Shown here piece after piece: positions 1 to 7,731 of a stretch of 7,731 nt of DNA (position 1 is the first letter of the stretch; every line of letters starts with the position of its first letter). The position numbers and the translations under genes are program-made. The notes under the pieces are model-generated. The model saw only the letters and a program-made list of their open reading frames with translations. It was not told the DNA's origin and did no database searches. Source of the stretch: an uncultured Mycoplasmataceae bacterium (lineage in GTDB: Bacteria > Bacillota_I > Bacilli_A > Mycoplasmatales > Mycoplasmoidaceae); contig CASEQO010000115.1 in the NCBI GenBank assembly GCA_949290035.1, forward strand, positions 1 through 7,731, given 5' to 3'.

Positions 1-83
1 CTATAAGTGTATTAATTTTAGTAATTATTTTATTATTAATACAAATTATCTATTTAATTTATAAAATAAATAAATTAAAATAA
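1..83 (+). CDS. 3' end of a plus-strand gene with C-terminal membrane helix (partial)
   Basis: In the third plus frame the window opens with an uninterrupted run of about 26 codons ending in TAA at 81-83. The peptide is almost purely hydrophobic (ISVLILVIILLLIQIIYLIY) and then basic (KINKLK), which is what a C-terminal membrane-spanning helix with a positively charged cytoplasmic tail looks like. The other plus frames stop early or look less protein-like, and the minus strand has no ATG here. The gene would converge on dnaK, and the hairpin at 101-137 could end both transcripts. The body of the protein lies outside the window, so no function can be given. In a sequence this AT-rich a short hydrophobic run can occur by chance, so the call is moderate. 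Confidence 0.5.
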   Translation, partial: ISVLILVIILLLIQIIYLIYKINKLK

Positions 84-100
84 TTATTTAAAAATTAAGT

Positions 101-137
101 AAAAAAAAGACAAAAATTACATAATAGTTTTTGTCTT
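101..137 (-). terminator. Intrinsic terminator of the dnaK operon, possibly bidirectional
   Basis: A perfect 10-bp inverted repeat (AAGACAAAAA at 107-116 against its complement at 128-137) with an 11-nt loop lies 22 nt past the dnaK stop. On the minus strand the stem is followed directly by a T run (the A's at 101-106, with 107-108 in the stem). On the plus strand it is followed by a weaker T-rich stretch (TATATTTT), so it may also end the convergent plus-strand gene. This is the clearest terminator in the window. Confidence 0.85.
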
Positions 138-158
138 ATATTTTAAATGAAATTTAGA

Positions 159-1955
<1,797 letters not shown>

Positions 1956-1957
<2 letters not shown>

Positions 1958-3269
1958 ATTTTAAATTCTTTTTATCTTTTATTAATCTTCATAAATCATA
2001 TGGAACTGGTGGCCTTTTTAGTGGTCCATATGGATATGGAATATATCCATTATTCCCTATTTGTTCTATATCTTCTATTTCAATATCTGATGTATTTTTT
2101 GGTGTTTTGAAATTGTTTATTTCATCATTAAAATCTACATCATTATATTTTTTAAATTTCTTATCACTATTAACATAAACTTCATAAGTTTCTAAATCAT
2201 TTAACCTTTTAGTTTTTGTGTAGTGAACTTTATCTAAAAATGGATTTAATAAACTCATATAATTATTATTCTGCTCATCTAATATATTTGTATCTTCATA
2301 TATACCTGTTAAATCATTGTCTAATTCTTTAGAATTATCTTTATGTTCAATAGTTCTATTATTATTTATTGGTTGAACGTTTTGTGTTTGTCTGTTATTA
2401 TTTTCATTTCTATAAACTTGAATTGGGGTTTGTTCAAATATTTCTTGCTTTGGTTCTTGTTTGTTATTAACTATTATATTTTCAGTATTTTCTTGTGCAA
2501 GTGGTTCTGTTGATGAATCATAGATATTATTATTTATTTCTTGATTTTCTATAATTTTATTTTCTTGAACTTCATATTTATTTTGATTATCCATAGAACT
2601 ATATTTCTTTTCTAATCTTAAATCATTATCTTTATATTCCATTTTTTCTATAATGGGTATAGGTGCTATATTATTATTTAAATCTTCATCATGAAAAGAT
2701 TCTTGAATTTGTTCTTCATATTTTTGTTCATGACTATCTTGAACATATTCTTGTTTCATAGGTTCTTGATATTCTGGTTCTTGAACATATTCTTGTTCAT
2801 GACTATCTTGAACATATTCTTGTTCTATAGGTTCTTGATAATTATTATCATCTTGCAAAGAATTATGTTCTTCTAATTCTCCAACATTTAATAAATTTTC
2901 TTCAATAAGCTTATCTTTTCAATCATAGAAATTAACCATTATAATGTCATCTATATATTCATGCTTATTATTTTTTTTCTTTGTCAGTGTATAAATCCAA
3001 TAAGAATCATCATATAAATATGTATCTTTTATAATTTCAATTTCGTCATCTTCATCAACACCTATTTTTTTAGCAAATTCTTTATCGGTTCTAACTAATT
3101 TTTTTATGTAATCATGTAATGCTGTTTCAACTCTATCAATATTATGATCTCAAATATAATCATCAATATTTTGGAATGAAAACAAGGCATTAGGACTAAC
3201 TTTTAGTTTTTTACTAATATACTTTGCTTGCTTTTTATTAATATATTCAAAATTCATAGAGCATTCCAT
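1956..3269 (-). CDS. Acidic Gln/Asn-rich repeat protein of unknown function, partner of DnaK by operon
   Basis: 437 residues if the ATG at 3269 is used. A second ATG at 3257 (433 residues) has GGA 7 nt upstream and is equally plausible. I do not recognise the family. Residues 1 to about 130 look folded, with mixed charged and aromatic residues (for example YIWDHNIDRVETALHDYI) and an acidic IGVDEDDEIEII stretch. Residues about 135-340 are low-complexity, rich in Glu, Gln, Asn and Asp, and probably disordered. They include two copies of a 23-residue unit (YQEPxxQEYVQDSHEQ, starting near residues 144 and 167). The last 100 residues regain sequence complexity and end in a Pro/Tyr-rich stretch (IPYPYGPLKRPPVPYDL, 410-426) followed by WRLIKDKKNLK. 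No signal peptide or membrane helix is visible, so it is probably cytoplasmic. It has its own promoter and its stop lies in the dnaK ribosome-binding site, suggesting matched expression with DnaK. A role as co-chaperone, adaptor or client is inference only. Confidence 0.85.
2724..2840 (-). repeat. Two-copy 69-bp tandem repeat inside the acidic protein gene
   Basis: The 48-nt segment 2724-2771 recurs at 2793-2840, offset 69 bp (23 codons), with only two mismatches. The mismatches change Ile-Glu to Met-Lys in the encoded repeat. The spacer between the two copies carries a partial third copy (EYVQEP and YQEP words). The reading frame is kept, so gain or loss of a unit would change protein length without a frameshift. 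Confidence 0.9.
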
Positions 3270-3295
3270 AAATATAAATTACTTAATATATTAAA

Positions 3296-3323
3296 ATTAT
3301 ATTTTTAAAAAATAAAAAATCAA
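3296..3323 (-). promoter_or_regulatory. Likely sigma-70-type promoter of the acidic protein-dnaK operon
   Basis: On the minus strand TTGATT (3318-3323) and TATAAT (3296-3301, a perfect -10) are 16 nt apart. The predicted start near 3289 leaves a leader of about 20 nt before the ATG at 3269, or about 32 nt before the one at 3257. It sits directly downstream of the whiA stop. I see no inverted repeat of CIRCE type (TTAGCACTC-N9-GAGTGCTAA) between it and the gene. AT-rich background makes chance matches common, but the spacing and position are right. Confidence 0.6.
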
Positions 3324-3342
3324 ATTTCTACAATAAATTTTA

Positions 3343-4245
3343 TTATTCAAGTGCAATTTTTTTAATTTTTCTTACATAATGATTTAAACCACTTTTAGAT
3401 ATAGAAATATCATATTTATCTAATAACAATGATGATAATTCATTTAAAGAAAATTCAGGATGTTCTTTTTTTAATTTACAGAATATAAGTTCATTTTTAG
3501 AAAGTTTTTTTAATTTATATTCATCATCATATATTATTTGCATATAACTTTCAAACTCTTTTGATGAATTAATAGTTTTTTTAATATTTGATACATCTAA
3601 ATTATTTAATCTATGAATTTGATTTGTGAAATCTTTTTGGATTCTTGAATCCTCAAATATAAACATTGAATTATTAGCTCCCATTAGTTTTAAAATATCT
3701 GATATTATTTCAGATTTTTTAAAATAAATTATGATAATATTTTTTCTTTCCATTACTTTATATTCAATGTTTAAAATTTTTAAGCAACTAATCAAACTTT
3801 CATAAACCATACTATTTTTAACTCTAAATTCTAAATGGTATGTTTTAGATCTAGGTGAGTTAACACTTCCAATCGAAAGAAAAAAACCAATTAAATAATA
3901 TTTTGCTTCATCTATAGATATATTATTATCTATCATTTCAAAGACTTTTAAGTCATCGTTTATATTATCTGTTTTGGAATCAATAACCATTTTATATTTT
4001 TTAATTTTTCCAAACATATATTCAGAAACATAAAATTTTTTTTGAATATCATAATATTTAATTAACATGTTATGAATAAACTTTAATATAAAAATAAAAG
4101 ACGAAAATACATTTCATGTCAAATTATTTTCAATAATACTAATTTCTAAATTTGACATTAAAAATGCTCTTAGTATCATTTTATCTTGCTTATCATTATA
4201 TTCTGCAAGCATAATCTCTTCTTTAACATCATTTGTAAAAGACAT
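3343..4245 (-). CDS. whiA: WhiA-type (DUF199) DNA-binding regulator
   Basis: 300 residues, a normal length for WhiA (about 280-320). The family combines a LAGLIDADG-endonuclease-like N-terminal domain that has lost nuclease function with a C-terminal helix-turn-helix. It regulates sporulation septation in Streptomyces and affects division and chromosome segregation in Bacillus. Visible marks are GFFLSIGSVNSP near residues 120-131 (the family's GAFLxxGSVNDP motif), YHLEFRVKN after it, RLNNLDVSNIKKT at 212-224 (the family's RLxNxxxxNxxKT motif) and a C-terminal HTH with FSLNELSSLL and SISKSGLNHYVRKI (265-294). The Trp at 4114-4116 is TGA. The N-terminal 60 residues are poorly conserved but continue in frame to an ATG preceded by AGGAGA, which fixes the start. 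The gene follows ptsH by 76 nt. Bacillus has whiA next to crh, an HPr-like gene, so the association has a precedent, although here the order is reversed and the HPr is a true PtsH. Confidence 0.93.
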
Positions 4246-4253
4246 TATATATC

Positions 4254-4259
4254 TCTCCT
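4254..4259 (-). promoter_or_regulatory. Shine-Dalgarno of whiA
   Basis: AGGAGA on the minus strand, 8 nt before the ATG at 4245. It decides the whiA start, because the next in-frame ATGs lie inside the weakly conserved N-terminal part and lack such a site. Confidence 0.85.
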
Positions 4260-4275
4260 ATAACACTAATAATAA

Positions 4276-4302
4276 AATACAAAACACAATGTGTTTTGTA
4301 TT
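4276..4302 (-). terminator. 27-bp palindrome between ptsH and whiA: terminator, attenuator or operator
   Basis: AATACAAAACACA and its exact complement TGTGTTTTGTATT flank a single central base, giving 13-bp arms. As RNA the centre must open to form a loop, still leaving about 11 bp of stem. On the minus strand the stem ends in TATT and is followed by TTATTATTAG, a broken T tract, 19 nt after the ptsH stop and 30 nt before the whiA ATG. That fits a weak terminator or attenuator after ptsH. The near-perfect symmetry with a 1-bp centre also fits a protein-binding operator in front of whiA. No convincing separate whiA promoter is visible, so partial read-through from ptsH is likely. Confidence 0.5.
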
Positions 4303-4321
4303 CATATACAATAAATTATTA

Positions 4322-4585
4322 TTAAATAATATTTTGATCTTTTAATAATTTTTTTAATGACTTTTCAGCCATATCTGCATCTGGACCATCAATAATGAAA
4401 CTTATTTCATTTCCACTTTTAACACCTAAAGCCATCATGTTTATTATTGATTTTGCATTAGCTGTTTTAGAATCTAATTTAATTTCAATTTTTGATTGAT
4501 ATTTAGATGCTTCTTGAGCAATAACACTTGCTGGTCTTGCGTGTAATCCGATTGGATCAATAACTTTTACTTTAAATTCTTTCAT
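4322..4585 (-). CDS. ptsH: HPr, phosphocarrier protein of the sugar phosphotransferase system
   Basis: 87 residues, the normal HPr length. HPr takes phosphate from enzyme I (PEP-dependent) on His15 and passes it to the sugar-specific EIIA proteins in the cytoplasm. The active site is GLHARPAS at residues 13-20, with His15 and Arg17 in place. The regulatory site is AKSIINMMALG with Ser46 present, as expected for a Gram-positive-type HPr controlled by HPr kinase/phosphorylase. His15 separates it from Bacillus Crh, which has Gln there. I chose the ATG at 4585 because GGTGA lies 5 nt upstream and the protein then begins MKEFKV like other HPrs; upstream in-frame ATGs (4597, 4612) give an unusual N-terminus. 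It is 73 nt after viaA and appears to have its own promoter. It implies PTS sugar uptake, encoded elsewhere. Confidence 0.97.
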   Translation of the reverse strand: MKEFKVKVIDPIGLHARPASVIAQEASKYQSKIEIKLDSKTANAKSIINMMALGVKSGNEISFIIDGPDADMAEKSLKKLLKDQNII

Positions 4586-4633
4586 AATTTTCACCATAAA
4601 TATTATAATCAATAGCTATTAAATTAAATAACT

Positions 4634-4662
4634 TTTATATAAAAAGTTGATATACAAGTTAA
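4634..4662 (-). promoter_or_regulatory. Possible ptsH promoter
   Basis: On the minus strand TTAACT (4657-4662) and TATAAA (4634-4639) are exactly 17 nt apart, giving a leader of about 42 nt to the ptsH ATG. The -35 overlaps the viaA stop codon. A second TATAAT at 4602-4607 is a better -10 but has no good -35 and would leave almost no leader. A weak 7-bp inverted repeat (4630-4636 with 4642-4648) overlaps this site and might instead be a poor terminator for viaA. Confidence 0.4.
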
Positions 4663-6095
4663 TTTTGTTTTTTAAATTTATTTAACTTTTCAATTATTAA
4701 ATCTATTGATTCTTCTGTTCCATCATAAATTAAATTTGTATCAAAGTCTTCCATATTTTCTTCTATTTGATATTCACCTATTGATAAAGCATGAAATCTA
4801 GTTTTATTTTTTTTAGCATCTTTAATATCATTTTTTAATTCATTTGTAAACTCATTAATTATAAAATCAGATATAACTATAACATCAGAATTTTTATAAT
4901 CATCTTCTTTTATCTTTTCTAAAGCAGCTTCTAATGGTACATTAATGTCAGTTCCTCCATGAAATGATTTAAAAAGAAATTCAATAAATAAATTTAAATT
5001 CTTTGATACATTAGAAACTTCAAATTCTTCAACTTTTGTAGAAAAAGATATTATATATGCTTTTCTTTTTTGTTGATTAGCAATTTTAACAATTGCTAAT
5101 GCAAATGCTTTTGCAATATTTTCAGGTTCACCATACATTGATGCAGATGTATCTATACACATAATAAATGGTCCATTTGAATCATTTATTTTTTCGTTTA
5201 TTTTTTTATCTATTTCTTTTTGTTCTAAAATTTGTGAAGATTGATCAAATTGTAATAATTTCTTTTCTAATAAATTAATATCAAAAAGTTTTTTAGAATT
5301 TTTATTATTTCTTAATGCCATTTGATATTTAATTAAGTTTTTTATATCATCACCATATGTTATTGATGTTATATTCTCTGGTGATGAATATACTATTTTT
5401 CTATTGTTTGAAAAAACTTTTTCTTTTATTAACTTTTGTTCATATTCATTAAATGAATTAGAAATTCTTCCTAAAATTTTTGCTATTTCTTTAACAAATT
5501 CATAATCATTTATTAATTCATATATTTTTTTAAAACTATCATCTTCTAACATATAAAAATTAGAAACTGATAGATCTCAAAATGATCCAAATAATTCTAC
5601 AAACGGTTTTATTTTTTCTTGTATTTCTTTTATTTTTTTTACTTTAAAAGATAAATCATCTATAAAAGGTATTTTTACTAAATTAAATCAATTTAGATAA
5701 TATTGCATTGCTTCTGTATTTAGAATTTCTTTTATTCTTTTTTGGATTTCTAAAATAACTAAATTAGATTTATCACTTGATATACTATTAACATAAAATT
5801 GATATCTTTTATTTGAAATATATTTAAATTTATATAAAACATCGCATGCTTTTTTTATATTATCAATTTTTATTAATTCAGGTAATAATGTATCATCAAT
5901 TTTCTTTTGATCCCAATAATCTTTTAATATAGTTTCATCAAAATTAAATAATTCATCTATTTTTGATAGTAAATCTTCTTTTATTTTGATTTCTTTTATA
6001 AAACCTAAATTTAATTCATTTATAAAAAAACTTTTTTGTTCATCTAAAAAATCTATAATATTTTTTCTTATAAGATTATATGTATTGCTATTCAT
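4659..6095 (-). CDS. viaA: ViaA-like VWA-domain protein, partner of RavA
   Basis: 478 residues, close to E. coli ViaA (483). The C-terminal half is a von Willebrand factor A domain preceded by the ViaA-like GPFIMCIDTSASM. The metal-ion-dependent adhesion site is complete: D315-T-S317-A-S319, Thr382 in FHGGTDI and Asp410 in VISDFI. The segments AKAFALAIVKIA, ISFSTKVEEFE and RFHALSIG also match the E. coli protein as I remember it. Residues 1 to about 290 are a Lys/Glu/Ile-rich, mostly helical region with little recognisable similarity, as is usual for the ViaA N-terminus. ViaA stimulates the RavA ATPase and probably links it to its target. Two Trp codons here are TGA (5577-5579, 5688-5690). 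The ATG at 6095 is 1 nt after the ravA stop and has no clear ribosome-binding site, so translation is probably coupled. A TTG at 6110 is a possible but less likely start. Confidence 0.92.
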
Positions 6096-6096
6096 A

Positions 6097-7731
6097 TTAT
6101 TTTGTATCAATTAAAAATATAGTTCATTCATCTAAATTACTTTTTTCTACATCTTTTATTTCATTTGTCTTAGATGAATCTATAGTGGTTTTTTTGTTAG
6201 CTAGTGCATTTTTTATTTCAATATTAAATTCATTAATTTTTTCTTTAAATCCACTTATTTTTTCTAAAATATCATTTTCTATTTCAGAAATATAAAAACT
6301 ATATTTTAGTGAAAATATTGAAATATCTTTTTTTATATTATCAATAATTAATGAATTTTTACTTAACAACTCATCTATTAATTCTATTAATTTCTGATTT
6401 TTATTGTTAGCTTCTCCTATAAGATTATAATTACATTCAACTACTTGTTTAAATATAATATCAAAAGATTGCTTAGATTTATGAATTTGATTATTAGTTT
6501 TTGTAATTGTTGGATCTTTACCAAAATCATAATCAAAGTTTTCATATTGATCAATAGTAGATTTTGTAAAGTCTATATATTTATTTTTTATGCAATAATA
6601 TTTAGTTTCTAAGATTTTATCTTTTGCTTCATCATAAGCTACAAAATAAGTTTCTTCTTTGTTGTTTGGTTCTTTGAATCCAAGATATTTTAAATTTGGA
6701 TTAAATAATGGTATTTTTCATAATTTTATTTTTTTATATTTTTTTATACCCTTATCAATTAAATTTTTAATATTATTTATTCTATTATTTATATCTTCAA
6801 ATGAAATTAAATTATTTGCTTTTAATACATAATTTTTTCAACATTCAATAAAAACTTTACTTATTTTTTCATAATTATTATAATCGTCTCAAATCATTTC
6901 TTGAATTAATAATCAATCTGAACTATTAATTTTATTTCTATTTGAAATATAAGCACTCGTTTTTAAAATAGAAATTATTTTCTTTCATCTTCTATCACTT
7001 ATATATGGGGCAAACTCACCAAGTTCAATATTCATTTTTTCTTTTAATGCTACTATGAAATTAAAAGTATTATCATCTAATTTTATTTTAGATGATTCTA
7101 TTCTAATTTTATTTATATCATCTAAAGTAAGTTTTTCATTTTCTTGGATTTTCTCATCTATAAAATTAGATGAATCAATCACTTCTCTAAAATTATCTTT
7201 ATTTTTTGTGTTTTCAACATATAAACGAATTATGAATCTATCATATAGCGCTTCTAAACCTTCATTTTTAGCAGGTAATTCATTTGATGCAGCTATTAAT
7301 AAAAGCATTGGAACATTTATCAAAACATTCCCATTCATATATATTTTTTCATTTATTATTGTTAATAATGTATTTTGAATTGATGGAGAAGCTTTTCAAA
7401 TTTCATCTAGAAAAACTATCTCACTATCAGGAAGATAACATTCAATTTTTCTTTCATACTTATCTTCATCAAGTTTTTTTAAAGAAATAGGACCAAATAT
7501 TTCATCAGGTGTTGAAAATCTATTCATAAGATATTCAAAATTTCTTGCATTAGAAATAATATCTTTAATTTTTCTAGAAACTAATGACTTACCTACACCT
7601 GGAGGACCTAATAAAAATATTGATTCTCCTGATAACAACGCAAGAACTGATAAAGCAATTGCTTCATCTCTTTCTCTTAAATTAATAGATATTTTATTAA
7701 TTAAATTTTTAATTTTATTATTCACATTAAA
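6097..7731 (-). CDS. ravA: RavA-like MoxR-family AAA+ ATPase (5' end at window edge)
   Basis: At least 542 residues counted from the GTG at 7725. The frame stays open to the window edge, so the true start may be a few codons further on, but the N-terminus is already about as long before the P-loop as in E. coli RavA. Numbering from that GTG: Walker A GPPGVGKS 40-47, FEYLMNRFSTPDEIFGP 63-79 (a RavA signature), Walker B IVFLDEI 103-109, WKASPSIQNTLLTIINE 110-126, sensor 1 ASNE with Asn148, EALYDR with probable arginine finger Arg163, and sensor 2 SDRRWKK 243-249. The ATPase should be a hexameric remodeller acting with ViaA. After about residue 290 the protein is Lys/Asn/Ile-rich and I do not recognise the LARA region of the E. 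coli protein (498 residues in all). The last about 100 residues look coiled-coil-like (ISEIENDILEKISGFKEK). At least seven Trp codons are TGA. The promoter lies outside the window. Confidence 0.93.

Noticed and set aside
2724..2840. CRISPR-like array
   Set aside because: There are only two repeat copies, inside a reading frame and with a coding period of 23 codons; no spacer series and no cas genes.
3270..3342. CIRCE heat-shock operator upstream of the dnaK operon
   Set aside because: No TTAGCACTC or GAGTGCTAA half-site was seen in this gap on either strand.
4598..4612. Longer HPr starting at upstream ATG codons
   Set aside because: It would add MIIIFMVKI before a normal HPr N-terminus and would place the GGTGA ribosome-binding site inside the coding region.
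4630..4648. Inverted repeat AACTTTT/AAAAGTT as viaA terminator
   Set aside because: The stem has only one C-G pair in 7 bp and no clean T run follows; it also overlaps a possible ptsH promoter, so it is too weak to list as a terminator.
7055..7490. Two overlapping plus-strand open frames
   Set aside because: They are antisense to the strongly conserved AAA+ core of ravA and have shadow-like composition.

Overview
This is an AT-rich, densely packed chromosome segment from a mollicute (Mycoplasma or a relative). The main evidence is genetic code 4: every large gene reads through several in-frame TGA codons at positions where Trp fits the family (for example DEI-W in RavA, GGDD-W in DnaK, SDRR-W in RavA). 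Under the standard code dnaK, ravA, viaA and whiA would each look broken; under code 4 each is one uninterrupted frame. I cannot name the genus from sequence alone.

Layout. Six genes lie on the minus strand and are described here in their transcription order, from right to left. (1) ravA, a MoxR-family AAA+ ATPase, runs to the right window edge, so its first residues may be outside. (2) viaA, a VWA-domain protein, starts 1 nt after the ravA stop. (3) ptsH encodes HPr of the sugar phosphotransferase system, with both the His15 and Ser46 phosphorylation sites. (4) whiA encodes a WhiA/DUF199-type DNA-binding regulator and is separated from ptsH by a near-perfect 27-bp palindrome. (5) A 437-residue acidic, Gln/Asn-rich protein of unknown function carries a 23-residue tandem repeat and has its own likely promoter. 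(6) A dnaK (Hsp70) has its ribosome-binding site overlapping the stop codon of gene 5, so the two form a tight operon, closed by a clear intrinsic terminator. At the far left, the last codons of a plus-strand gene, apparently a C-terminal membrane helix with a basic tail, converge on the same terminator.

Working picture. There are three functional blocks. RavA and ViaA should work as an ATPase plus VWA-adaptor pair that remodels a protein partner. The pairing is known from E. coli, but its known associations there include respiratory and lysine decarboxylase complexes that mollicutes mostly lack, so the client here is unknown. HPr/WhiA is a metabolism and regulation block. The last block is the most unusual: a DnaK with a near-complete ATPase core but an atypical interdomain linker and an aromatic-rich C-terminus in place of the usual charged helical lid and tail, co-translated with an unrecognised acidic repeat protein and without a visible CIRCE heat-shock operator. 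I read this as a possible specialised Hsp70-partner pair rather than the housekeeping heat-shock chaperone; that is inference.

No RNA genes, insertion sequences or CRISPR arrays were seen, and no stretch above about 160 bases lacks a gene.
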